Assembly: GCF_012927345.1 (NCBI RefSeq) | Contig: NZ_JABBGJ010000044.1 | Location: forward strand, 1-64,000 | Length of the DNA: 64,000 bases | Source: Paraburkholderia polaris | GTDB lineage: Bacteria > Pseudomonadota > Gammaproteobacteria > Burkholderiales > Burkholderiaceae | Direction: 5' to 3' | Shown here: in pieces, positions 33,755-42,708 of the stretch | Layout of the letters: the number at the start of each line of letters is the position of its first letter | Position numbering within the stretch: position 1 is the stretch's first letter | The notes under the pieces: model-generated | What the model was told of the DNA's origin: nothing | What the model saw: only the letters and a program-made list of their open reading frames with translations | The model's database searches: none | Translations under genes and position numbers: made by a program

Positions 33755-33992
33755 ACGGCGTTACCGCCCCCCCATTCAAAGGGCAGACTACAAGGACGTG
33801 CTGGCATAGTGGTCGACGTCAGGCATGACCGTGCTATGACTGATCTGCAGTTCTACATACCGGTGTGTTGACGACATCGCGTTCGCTCGCGATCCCTCGC
33901 TTGCTCAAAGTACATAGTGCGATAACGAGTAACGTCACCTGCAGCGCCGTCCGAAGCATGCCGTTCAACCGCAGTTCAACCGCAAAAGCGTT
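33755..33992. other. Gap before LysR
   Basis: No gene or structure is seen. It separates the SDR stub from the end of the convergent LysR gene. Confidence 0.35.
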
Positions 33993-34889
33993 TCAACGCA
34001 TGGCCGCTTCCTCGACGCAGGAGAGAAAGCGGGAGGCCGCCGAGGTGAGCGGGCGCTCCTGCCTTTGCACCACGTAGACGTCCATGTCGGGAAGCGACTC
34101 GTGGATCTTCAGCTCACGAATCCTGCGGCGCTTCATCTCGAGCTGGAACGTCTGCTGCGTGGCCACGCAAATCACATCGGTCTTCGCGATCAATGCGACG
34201 GCCGGCGCCAATGCCTGGCAGCGCATGATTCTGCTGGGCGCGGATAAACCCAGCGAGTGGAAGTAGGCGCTGAAACCTTTGTCGATGTCGTCGCCGGGCT
34301 CGCAGGGCAGGAGCCATTCCGCTCCGTGTAACTTCGAGATCGAGCGTGCCTGCGCGAGCGGATGGCCTTGGCGCGCCACGACCAGCAACGGCACCGACAT
34401 GATTTTTCGCTGCTCGACGAAATCGGGCCATTGCGTGTCCGCGGTACCCATGGCTACTGCGAAATCGGTGTCTCCGTCGCGCAGCGCACGGAGCGCGGCG
34501 GGCAGCGACAATTCGCGGACGGTAACCGACGTATCGGGATTCTGCGCGCGAAATTGCGCGAACGCCTCGGGTAGCAAAGCACAGGCGACCGCCGATGAGA
34601 CGGACACGGCGACCTCTCCACCCGCGCCATTGAGCATGGCCGACAATTCTTCGTGTATGTGCCGCACGTCGTTGACCAGCATGCGTGCGCGGCGCTGAAA
34701 CAGGACGCCGTATTCGGTCAGCGCGACGCCGTTGACCGATCGCACGACGAGCGGCACGCCCAGCGTTTTTTCCAGCTCGCGAATCGTGACCGTGACGGCC
34801 GGCTGCGTCAAACACAGCGCGCGCGCGGCGCCATGCAAGCTGCCCTGCTCGGCGACACTCAGGAATACCCGCAATTGACGAAGTTTCAT
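33993..34889 (-). CDS. LysR-family regulator
   Basis: The 298-residue protein has the HTH (MKLRQLRVFLSVAEQGSLHG, ARALCLTQPAVTVTIRELEK) and the effector domain (EVAVSVSSAVACALLPEAFA; FAVAMGTADTQWPDF). It belongs to the NAC/CbbR-like general group; the effector is not readable. It is divergent from the DUF2817 gene with a symmetric LysR box between, so it probably regulates that gene and itself. Confidence 0.9.
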   Translation of the reverse strand: MKLRQLRVFLSVAEQGSLHGAARALCLTQPAVTVTIRELEKTLGVPLVVRSVNGVALTEYGVLFQRRARMLVNDVRHIHEELSAMLNGAGGEVAVSVSSAVACALLPEAFAQFRAQNPDTSVTVRELSLPAALRALRDGDTDFAVAMGTADTQWPDFVEQRKIMSVPLLVVARQGHPLAQARSISKLHGAEWLLPCEPGDDIDKGFSAYFHSLGLSAPSRIMRCQALAPAVALIAKTDVICVATQQTFQLEMKRRRIRELKIHESLPDMDVYVVQRQERPLTSAASRFLSCVEEAAMR

Positions 34890-34901
34890 TCTGCTCCATG
34901 A

Positions 34902-34918
34902 GATAAAAAAACGTTATC
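34902..34918. promoter_or_regulatory. LysR-type operator for the LysR / DUF2817 pair
   Basis: GATAA-N7-TTATC is a perfect 5-bp inverted repeat containing an exact T-N11-A (T34904, A34916), placed 13 bases upstream of the LysR start and about 95 bases before the divergent DUF2817 gene. Confidence 0.55.
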
Positions 34919-35012
34919 AAGGCCATTTTTTTATTGCCTTGTGCGCCGGTGCGTTAGTCATGATCATTGTGACCGAACGCACGCCTCGCGTGCATCTCTT
35001 CGAGGTCACTGC

Positions 35013-36125
35013 ATGGTAATAAAAGACAATTTCTCGGGATCATACGCTCAGGCGCGCGAGAGATTTACGAGGGCGGCGCGCGCCGGCGGGTTCGAGGTCA
35101 AGCAGATTGTGCACCCCACGGCAGTTGGCCCTGATAACGAGATGCTATCGATCGATCTCGCGATATACGCGCATGCCGGCGCTCGTTCGCTGCTCATCAT
35201 CACGTCGGGCACGCATGGGGTCGAGGGTTTCTGCGGATCGGGTTGTCAGGTGGGATTGCTCCAGGATGCGGCCTTTATCGCCGAGGCGCAAGGGCGCGGC
35301 GTCGCGCTGTTGATGATCCACGGCGTGAACCCCTACGGATTCGCCCATCTGCGTCGGGTGAACGAAGACAACGTCGATCTGAATCGCAATAGCGTGGATT
35401 TTTCCACGGCGGCCGATACGAATCCCGGGTACGTAGAACTTGGTCCGCTGCTGCTGCCGGAGTCCTGGCCGCCCGACGCGGACAATCAGGCCGCTCTCGG
35501 GGCTTACATCCAGACGCATGGCGAGCAAGCGTTGCGCGACACCGTTTCGAAGGGACAGTACGCTGTGCCGGACGGGATGTTCTACGGCGGTGCGCAAACG
35601 TGCTGGAGCACGCAGACCGTTCACTCGATTCTGCGCGCGCACGCTAGCGGTTATCGCCGGTTTGCGTGGATCGATCTTCACACGGGGCTGGGCCCGTATG
35701 GTCACGGTGAAAAGATCTTCATGAGCACGGATCGCTCCGAACTGGAGAGGGCGCGCCGTTGGTGGGGCGACGACGTGAAGCCGATCCATGCAGCGGGATC
35801 TGTTTCGGCCGACGTGCAAGGCCCGATCATCGGGGTTTCGTACGATGAATTCCCGGGCATCGAAAAGACGACGCTGGGCCTCGAATTTGGCACTTACGAA
35901 CCCTTGCACGTGTTAAAAGCGCTGCGCGCCGATCACTGGCTCCACCGTCACCCGGAATGTGAGGCCACGGCGGCCGCGCAGATCCGGCAAAACCTGAAAG
36001 ACGCGTTCTACTGCGACAACGACGAATGGAAGGGGTTGGTTTTCGGGCAGACGCGTGTCGTGGCCTGGCAGGCCATCGCGGGGCTCTCGGAAGGTGATTC
36101 GGAGCTTTCCGGTTCGACCCGTTGA
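35013..36125 (+). CDS. DUF2817 protein, M14-like zinc carboxypeptidase fold
   Basis: ATG 35013 follows GAGGTC. The 370-residue protein has the M14-type metal site: H68-x-x-E71 in SGTHGVEG, His223 in DLHTGLGPYG, with DLNRN near residue 122-126 and a catalytic-type glutamate at E291 in GLEFGTYEP. DUF2817 members are predicted zinc-dependent amidohydrolases or carboxypeptidases of unknown substrate. No signal peptide, so cytoplasmic. It is divergent from a LysR regulator and followed by a porin, suggesting uptake and cleavage of one substrate, but this is inference. Confidence 0.85.
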   Translation: MVIKDNFSGSYAQARERFTRAARAGGFEVKQIVHPTAVGPDNEMLSIDLAIYAHAGARSLLIITSGTHGVEGFCGSGCQVGLLQDAAFIAEAQGRGVALLMIHGVNPYGFAHLRRVNEDNVDLNRNSVDFSTAADTNPGYVELGPLLLPESWPPDADNQAALGAYIQTHGEQALRDTVSKGQYAVPDGMFYGGAQTCWSTQTVHSILRAHASGYRRFAWIDLHTGLGPYGHGEKIFMSTDRSELERARRWWGDDVKPIHAAGSVSADVQGPIIGVSYDEFPGIEKTTLGLEFGTYEPLHVLKALRADHWLHRHPECEATAAAQIRQNLKDAFYCDNDEWKGLVFGQTRVVAWQAIAGLSEGDSELSGSTR

Positions 36126-36374
36126 GTGTTTGCTCGTGACGTTCACGGCGGCCCCGAATATTCCAACGTAGCAATCCTTGGCCGGTGGTCGTATCGGTGA
36201 CCGTCTGGAGACGACGCCCGATTTCATTCAAAGAGAGTAGCGGGGACATGAAAGTTCGGGCTCAGTCGACGCTTGAGCGATTAATGCTATGGAATCCGAA
36301 GTTAATGAATCGGCATAAGAAATCAGCAACCAATCGTAATTATTTTTAAAACCATATCTAAAGACAGGAGACTC
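36126..36374. promoter_or_regulatory. AT-rich leader upstream of porin
   Basis: The last 110 bases, especially 36325-36362, are notably AT-rich compared with the surroundings, as expected for a strong porin promoter. No single -35/-10 pair is convincing. Confidence 0.4.
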
Positions 36375-37583
36375 ATGAAGATGGCGAAGCGACGGAAATT
36401 CCCGATCAAGGCGTGTGTGGCCGCCGCGGCACTCTGTGCGGCGGGTGCCGCGAATGCGGACGACAGCAGCGTGACGCTCTACGGTATCGCTGACGCCGGC
36501 TTGATGTATCTGAGTCATTCGACGCCTGCGTTCAACGGCGGAACAGGCGCAGGACGCGAGTTCCAGCTCACCAACTCGGGCTACTCGCCTTCGCTATGGG
36601 GCTTGAAGGGCACGGAAGATCTGGGCGGCGGCCTCAAGGCGGAATTCAAGCTCGAAAGCGGTATCAATCTCGCCAACGGCGGCTTCGACAACCCGGGCGG
36701 CAACAACGGGCTGTTCAACCGTACTGCCGACGTCGGCCTGTCGGGCGGCTTCGGTAAGGTCATGGCCGGCTTGCAGCTCTCGCCGTTCTTCGAAATGATA
36801 TTCGACCTCGATCCGCGCGGTACCAGCGAATTCGGCAGCATGCTCATCCCGGTCAGCGAGAACAGCCTGATCGCCGCCATCTTCATGCCGAACGCGGTGA
36901 CCTACACCTCGCCCAACATTGCCGGGTTCCAGTTCGCCGCCCTGTACAGCCTGGGCGGCGTCGCCGGCTCCTTCCAGACCGGCCGTGCCTATTCCGTCGG
37001 CGCGAAATACACCAACGGGACGCTGCTGGTCGGTGCCGCTTACATCAACGTCAACAACGCGGCCGACAGCGCCCTCGCCAGCGTTGGCGAACTCTATCCG
37101 GCGAACGTCCGCGCCTATACGGCGGGTGCCAGCTACAAGTTTGGCGGCCTGACGGCCAAGGCCTCGTTCGCCAATTTCAAGGCGAACAGCGTGCCAGTCT
37201 CGGTAGACCCGGCGCTAGCCAATTCGACCAATACCAGCGTGAACATTTATAGCGGTGGCGTCGATTATTTCGCCCTGCCGGACCTCGATCTGAACGCCGG
37301 TGTCTACTATCAGCAGGACCGCGTGAACTCGGGCGGTCACTCGGTGATGGGAGCGATCGGGACACAGTTCTTTCTGTCGAAGCGCACGTCCCTGTATGCC
37401 CAGGTGGGAGTCGTCAACAACACGTGTGCGCGCGATGGCGTGTGCCTCGGTTCGGGCCTGTCCGTCGAGAGCGGTGGCAGCGGAGTCGGCGGTCTGCAAG
37501 GTCTCGGGACGGCTGCCGAAGGCCTCGGCCTCCCGCCGGGCACGACGGTCGGCGCTGACGTCGGCATTCGCATGACGTTCTAA
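36375..37583 (+). CDS. Gram-negative general porin (Burkholderia OmpC-like)
   Basis: ATG 36375 follows AGGAGA. The 402-residue precursor has a signal peptide (about 28 residues, ending AANA-DD) and then SSVTLYGIADAGLMYLSHST, the usual first strand of Burkholderia porins. Repeated alternating strands follow, with the PSLWGLKGTEDLGGGLKAEF and AVTYTSPNIAGFQFAALYSL motifs, and the mature protein ends with a terminal phenylalanine (IRMTF), needed for BAM recognition. It forms a 16-strand trimeric pore in the outer membrane. It follows the DUF2817 gene by 249 bases and probably has its own promoter. Confidence 0.95.
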   Translation: MKMAKRRKFPIKACVAAAALCAAGAANADDSSVTLYGIADAGLMYLSHSTPAFNGGTGAGREFQLTNSGYSPSLWGLKGTEDLGGGLKAEFKLESGINLANGGFDNPGGNNGLFNRTADVGLSGGFGKVMAGLQLSPFFEMIFDLDPRGTSEFGSMLIPVSENSLIAAIFMPNAVTYTSPNIAGFQFAALYSLGGVAGSFQTGRAYSVGAKYTNGTLLVGAAYINVNNAADSALASVGELYPANVRAYTAGASYKFGGLTAKASFANFKANSVPVSVDPALANSTNTSVNIYSGGVDYFALPDLDLNAGVYYQQDRVNSGGHSVMGAIGTQFFLSKRTSLYAQVGVVNNTCARDGVCLGSGLSVESGGSGVGGLQGLGTAAEGLGLPPGTTVGADVGIRMTF

Positions 37584-38313
37584 TCTGGACGATCCGACCT
37601 GAAGGCCACGCGCAAGGGCGACCACGCCCTTGAAAAGGCTGTGCGCAAGGCACTGGCCATCAAGGCCGTCGGTCAGTAAGCCCGGTGCGCAGCCGGCGCT
37701 TCCTTCATGCCCTTGGTGTCGGACGCGATGCGGGGCGAGTGGTTACACAGCTCGAATAATTTCAAACAGCTTTCATCACACATCCCGCTGGCTGTGACCG
37801 CCGCCAAAAGAAACCCCACGTTCAACCGTCCATTGACGCAGGCTGCGGGTCAAAAGACACCCGAAGGAGTCTTCCGGATCCCGACATGTTTCACGCTGGT
37901 AACTCAAACCTTGCGCGCACCTGGTACATTGATGCCATCCTTCGTCCCAATCGTTGTCCACCCGCTTCCAGCAACGCGAACATGAACAACACACGCTCCG
38001 TCAGCAGCGCCCTCGCGGCAGTCGACGACTCGCCGCACGCTCTATTTCGCGCGACCACCTTGATAAAACATTACCGCCGATTACGAAGCGCATTCATCGT
38101 CACGGACCCAATCAGCAAGCCATAACGTCGCCTTGTGCCGGTCACGACGTCATGCATTTTGCGTAGTCCGCTTTGCTTGCGATTAGATAACACCATTCCA
38201 AACGTTCGTTGGGTTGTGACAACACGCGAGAACCATGGCATGTTCCCAACATCCTGGCAGAGAATGACTACCCGTCCAATCATCAACGGCAGCATCTGTA
38301 TTCGGAGATACCT
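37584..38313. other. Non-coding stretch between porin and RND operon
   Basis: About 730 bases. The first 100 hold a hairpin (37613-37632) and a short coding-like relic ending KAVRKALAIKAVGQ before TAA at 37677-37679, which I cannot assign. The remainder shows no gene and should contain the RND operon promoter. Confidence 0.35.
37613..37632 (+). terminator. Hairpin 30 bases after the porin stop
   Basis: CAAGGGCG-ACCA-CGCCCTTG is a perfect 8-bp stem with a four-base loop. There is no U-tract, so if it ends porin transcription it is not a classical intrinsic terminator; it may stabilise the 3' end. Confidence 0.45.
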
Positions 38314-39561
38314 ATGAGTGAAGCCGTGTCCAAGCAACCCAAGCGCTCCCGACGCGGGCTCATTCTGTTTGCGGTTGTCGTGCTGGCGCTAATCGCGCTT
38401 GTCGTTGTCCACCTGTTGACCCAGAAGAAACCCACGCGCGACGTCGCACCCATCGTCGTCACCGTGGCGAGCGCTACACTCGGTTCGATGCCAGTCACCT
38501 TGAGCGAACTCGGCACGGTCACGCCGACCGCCACCGTGACCGTGCTGCCGCAGCTAAGCGGCTACCTGACGGCCGTCGGTTATCACGAAGGCCAGGAAGT
38601 CCAGAAAGGCCAGTTCCTCGCCCAGATCGATCCGCGCCAGTATCAGATCAGCAAGCAGCAGGCTCAGGCGACACTCGCCAAAGACCGCGCGACGCTGGCC
38701 CAGGCGCGTGCCGATCTGGTCCGCTACACGCAGTTGAACGAGCGCAAGTCGATCGCCCAGCAGACCTTTGCGGATCAGCAATTCCTCGTGCAGCAAGACG
38801 AGGCCGCAGTCCAGTCCGACCTCGCCAACATTGCCCAGTTCGACCTCGACCTGACCTATTGCCGCATCACCGCGCCGGTCGCCGGCAAGGTCGGCCTGCG
38901 CCTGGTCGACCCGGGCAACTACGTGACGGCGTCATCGTCGACCGGAATTGTGGTCATCACCACCATCAAGCCGACTACCGTGCAGTTCACGGTGCCGCAA
39001 GACGCGCTGGCCTCCATCGTGCAGCGCCTGAATGGCGGCGCTACCTTGCCGGTTACCGCCTATTCCAGCGACAACGCGCGCGAGATTGCCACAGGAGCGC
39101 TCTACGCCGTCAGCAACCAGATGGCCACGGCGACCGGCACCGTCACCCTGCGCGCCACTTTCGCCAACGAAGACGAAGCGCTGTTCCCTAACGAGTTCGT
39201 CAACGTCAAGCTGCTGGTCGATACGATGCAGAATGCCGTGCTGGTGCCGACCGCCGCCGTGCAAACCGGCGCGCCCGGCGACTTCGTCTATCTGGTCAAT
39301 GCGAACAACACTGTCTCCGTGCACAAGGTGAAGCTGGGTCCGAGCGACGGCAAGAACACGGTCATCCTGTCCGGCCTCTCCCAAGGCAACCAGGTGGTCA
39401 CGGACGGCACGGACCGCCTGAACGACGGCGCCAAAATTCAGGCTGCCAAGCCGAAACCCGCGGCGGCTAGCCGTCCAGCCAGCGGCGCAGCCGCGGCGCC
39501 GGCCTCCTCCGAACCCGCTGCTGCGTCCGCGGCGGCGGCGGCCAATGCTGCTTCGTCGTAG
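38314..39561 (+). CDS. mdtA: RND efflux periplasmic adaptor (MdtA type)
   Basis: ATG 38314 follows CGGAGATA. The 415-residue protein has an N-terminal anchor (LILFAVVVLALIALVVVHLL), the lipoyl half-motifs (TVTVLPQLSGYLTAVGYHEG, VQKGQFLAQIDPRQYQ), a coiled-coil hairpin (residues about 105-160, rich in Q and A), and the second half CRITAPVAGKVGLRLVDPGN. The C-terminal 40 residues are Ala/Pro/Ser-rich and longer than usual. It links the inner-membrane pumps to the outer-membrane channel. First gene of the four-gene efflux operon, 15 bases before mdtB. Confidence 0.9.
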   Translation: MSEAVSKQPKRSRRGLILFAVVVLALIALVVVHLLTQKKPTRDVAPIVVTVASATLGSMPVTLSELGTVTPTATVTVLPQLSGYLTAVGYHEGQEVQKGQFLAQIDPRQYQISKQQAQATLAKDRATLAQARADLVRYTQLNERKSIAQQTFADQQFLVQQDEAAVQSDLANIAQFDLDLTYCRITAPVAGKVGLRLVDPGNYVTASSSTGIVVITTIKPTTVQFTVPQDALASIVQRLNGGATLPVTAYSSDNAREIATGALYAVSNQMATATGTVTLRATFANEDEALFPNEFVNVKLLVDTMQNAVLVPTAAVQTGAPGDFVYLVNANNTVSVHKVKLGPSDGKNTVILSGLSQGNQVVTDGTDRLNDGAKIQAAKPKPAAASRPASGAAAAPASSEPAAASAAAAANAASS

Positions 39562-39576
39562 CAGGCTCACGCGCCG

Positions 39577-42500
39577 ATGAATATTTCCCGTCTGTTTATT
39601 CTTCGACCGGTAGCCACGCTGCTGCTGATGATCGCCCTCGTGCTGGTGGGCCTCGTCGCCATGCGCGTGCTGCCGGTTTCATCGCTGCCCAACGTCGACT
39701 ATCCGACCATCCAGGTGCAGACGTTCTATCCGGGCGCGAGCCCGGATGTGATGGCCACCACGGTCACGGCGCCGCTCGAAGTGCAGTTGGGCGAGATCCC
39801 CGGCTTGCAACAGATGACGTCGTATAGCTCGGACGGCGCGTCGGTCATCACGCTGCAGTTCGATCTGTCGCTGAACCTCGACATCGCCGAACAAAACGTC
39901 CAGCAGGCCATCAACGCCTCCAACAGCTACCTGCCCGCCGGCCTGCCCGCGCCGCCAACGTATGCCAAGGTCAACCCGGCCGACCAGCCGATCCTGACGC
40001 TCGCGGTCACATCGAAATCGATGTCGCTGACCCAGCTTGAAGACATCGCCAACAACCGTCTCGGCACCAAGATTTCCGAAGTGTCGGGCGTGGGCGTGGT
40101 CACGACCAGCGGCGGCAATGTGCCGGCCATCCGCGTCGAAGCGGACCCGCACAAGCTGGCCGCCTACGGCCTGAACATCGACGATCTGCGCACGCTGCTC
40201 AGCTATGTGAACGTCAGTCAGCCGAAGGGCAATTTCGACGGCCCGGACCTCGATTACACGATCAACGGCAACGATCAGATCACCGATCCGAAGGACTATC
40301 TGGACACGGTGATCGCTTACCAGAACGGCGCCCCGGTGTTCATGCGCGACGTCGCACGGGTCAGTCAGGCCGCTCAGGACGTCGAGCGCGGCGCCTGGTA
40401 CAACGGCTCACCGGCGATCGTGCTCAACGTGCAGCGGCAACCGGGCGCGAACGTGATCGCGACCGTCAACCAGATCATGAAGCAACTGCCTCAGCTCGAG
40501 TCCACGCTGCCGGCCGGCATGCAAGTGACCGTCGTGTCGGACACCACGGGCGTGATCCGCTCGTCGGTCTCCGACGCGGCGTTCGAACTGATTCTCGCCA
40601 TCGTGCTGGTGGTGGCGGTGATCTTCGTGTTCCTGCGCAACGTGCCCGCCACGCTGATTCCGAGCATATCGGTGCCGGTGTCGCTGATCGGCACCCTGGC
40701 TGTGATGTACCAGTTGAACTACTCGATCGACAACCTCTCGCTGATGGCGCTCATCATCGCCACCGGCTTCGTGGTCGACGACTCGATCGTGATGATCGAG
40801 AACATCGTGCGTTATCTGGAGGAAGGCAAGACGCCGCTCGAAGCCGCGCTGGAAGGCGCGGGCCAGATCGGCTTCACGATTCTGTCGCTGACCGTCTCGC
40901 TGATTGCCGTGCTGATTCCGCTGCTCTTCATGGGCGGCGTGATCGGGCGTCTGTTCAGCGAATTCGCGGTGACGCTTGCCGTCACCATCGTGATCTCGGC
41001 GATTGTGTCGCTGACCGTGGTGCCGATGCTCTGTGCGCGCATGTTGCGCGCGCAGGCCGACCGTCATCCGAGTCGCTTTGAGCGGATCAGCGAGGGCCTG
41101 TTCGACAAAACGCTCGGCGCTTATGAACGCGGCCTGCGCTGGGTGCTGGATCACCAGGTGCTGACGCTCGTGGTGGCCGTCGGCACGGTCGTGCTGACCG
41201 GCATCCTGTACGTGGTGATTCCGAAGGGCCTCTTTCCGGTGCAGGACGTCGGCGTGATCGAGGGTATCAGCGTGGCCGACAACTCGGTGTCGTACGCCGC
41301 GATGGTGAACCGCCAGGGCGCGCTCGCCGATGCGATCCTGAAAGACCCGGATGTCACCTCGCTGACCTCCTACGTGGGAATCGACGGCACGAACTCGACG
41401 CTGAACAATGGCCGCTTCCTGATCAATCTTCGCGACCGCGACAAGCGTTCCGACACGGCGCAAGAGGTTGCCCGGCGTCTGCAACAGGAAGTCGCCAATG
41501 TGCCCGGCGTCAAGCTCTACATGCAGCCCGAGCAGGATCTGACGCTCGACACGACGGTCTCGCCGAACCAGTACAGCTTCGTGCTGCGCGGACCGAGCCA
41601 GCAGGCGTTCCAGAAGTACGTGCCGGAACTGGTCGCGAAGCTGAAGCAGATTCCGTCGCTTGCCGACGTGCAAAGCGACATGAATACCGACGGCCTCAGC
41701 GTGAACGTCGAAGTCAACCGGCAGTTGGCAGCGCGCTTCGGCATTACGCCCGCGACGATCGACAACGCGCTGTACGACGCGCTCGGCCAGCGGATCGTCT
41801 CGACCATCTTCGAGCAGTCCAACCAGTACCGCGTGATTCTCGTCGCCAAACCGGAATCGTTGCCGAACGTGCAGTCGATCGGCGACCTGTATCTGCCGAG
41901 TCAGACCAGTAGCACGGGCCAGGTGCCGCTGTCGGGCATCGCGAAGATCCAGATCACGAAGTCGCCGCTCGTGATCAGCCATCTGGCGCAGTTCCCATCG
42001 GTCACCATCTCGTTCAACCTCGCGAAAGATGCGTCGTTGAGCACGGCCGTCAAGGCCATCCATCAGGCCGAACAGTCGGTGAACCTGCCACCGTCGATCA
42101 CCTCGTCGCTGCAGGGCGCGGCCCAGGCATTCGAGGATTCGCTGTCGAGCGAAGTCTATCTGCTGATCGCGGCGCTGGTGGCGGTGTATATCGTGCTCGG
42201 CGTCCTGTACGAGAGCTTCATCCATCCGGTGACAATTCTGTCCACGCTGCCCTCGGCGGGAATCGGCGCGTTGCTCTCGCTGATGATCGCCGGCAGCGAC
42301 CTGGATGTGATCGGCATTATCGGTATCGTGCTGCTCATTGGTATCGTCAAGAAGAACGCCATCATGATGGTGGACTTCGCACTGGACGCTGAACGCAATC
42401 ACGGCAAGCCGCCACGCGAGGCGATCTTCCAGGCGTCGCTGCTGCGTTTCCGCCCGATCCTGATGACCACGCTCGCCGCCATGCTCGGCGCGCTGCCGAT

Positions 42501-42708
42501 GCTGCTCGGCAGCGGCACGGGTTCCGAATTGCGCCGGCCGCTGGGGCTCGCGATCATCGGCGGTCTGATGCTGAGCCAGGTGCTGACGCTCTTCACTACG
42601 CCCGTGATCTATCTGTTCTTCGACAGAATGGCCGAGCGCACGAGACGCTGGCGCAACCGCAATAACCCGCAGAATCCGCCTGAAGGCGGCGCGGAGGAGG
42701 CGCCTTGA
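39577..42708 (+). CDS. mdtB: RND transporter, MdtB type
   Basis: The 1043-residue protein starts MNISRLFILRPVATLLLMIA, the typical HAE1-family N-terminus, and contains the 12-helix plan with two large periplasmic loops. The TM4 charged motif (FVVDDSIVMIENIVRYLEEG, with two Asp) marks the proton relay, and GIVKKNAIMMVDFAL near residue 925 the TM10 repeat. It is one half of the MdtBC heterotrimer that exports bile-salt, novobiocin-like or metal-chelating compounds using the proton gradient. Its stop overlaps the start of mdtC. Confidence 0.93.
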   Translation: MNISRLFILRPVATLLLMIALVLVGLVAMRVLPVSSLPNVDYPTIQVQTFYPGASPDVMATTVTAPLEVQLGEIPGLQQMTSYSSDGASVITLQFDLSLNLDIAEQNVQQAINASNSYLPAGLPAPPTYAKVNPADQPILTLAVTSKSMSLTQLEDIANNRLGTKISEVSGVGVVTTSGGNVPAIRVEADPHKLAAYGLNIDDLRTLLSYVNVSQPKGNFDGPDLDYTINGNDQITDPKDYLDTVIAYQNGAPVFMRDVARVSQAAQDVERGAWYNGSPAIVLNVQRQPGANVIATVNQIMKQLPQLESTLPAGMQVTVVSDTTGVIRSSVSDAAFELILAIVLVVAVIFVFLRNVPATLIPSISVPVSLIGTLAVMYQLNYSIDNLSLMALIIATGFVVDDSIVMIENIVRYLEEGKTPLEAALEGAGQIGFTILSLTVSLIAVLIPLLFMGGVIGRLFSEFAVTLAVTIVISAIVSLTVVPMLCARMLRAQADRHPSRFERISEGLFDKTLGAYERGLRWVLDHQVLTLVVAVGTVVLTGILYVVIPKGLFPVQDVGVIEGISVADNSVSYAAMVNRQGALADAILKDPDVTSLTSYVGIDGTNSTLNNGRFLINLRDRDKRSDTAQEVARRLQQEVANVPGVKLYMQPEQDLTLDTTVSPNQYSFVLRGPSQQAFQKYVPELVAKLKQIPSLADVQSDMNTDGLSVNVEVNRQLAARFGITPATIDNALYDALGQRIVSTIFEQSNQYRVILVAKPESLPNVQSIGDLYLPSQTSSTGQVPLSGIAKIQITKSPLVISHLAQFPSVTISFNLAKDASLSTAVKAIHQAEQSVNLPPSITSSLQGAAQAFEDSLSSEVYLLIAALVAVYIVLGVLYESFIHPVTILSTLPSAGIGALLSLMIAGSDLDVIGIIGIVLLIGIVKKNAIMMVDFALDAERNHGKPPREAIFQASLLRFRPILMTTLAAMLGALPMLLGSGTGSELRRPLGLAIIGGLMLSQVLTLFTTPVIYLFFDRMAERTRRWRNRNNPQNPPEGGAEEAP

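Noticed and set aside
37596..37679. Short coding-like stretch ending KAVRKALAIKAVGQ after the porin
   Set aside because: Too short and not linked to a recognised family; the hairpin lies in it, so either reading is uncertain.
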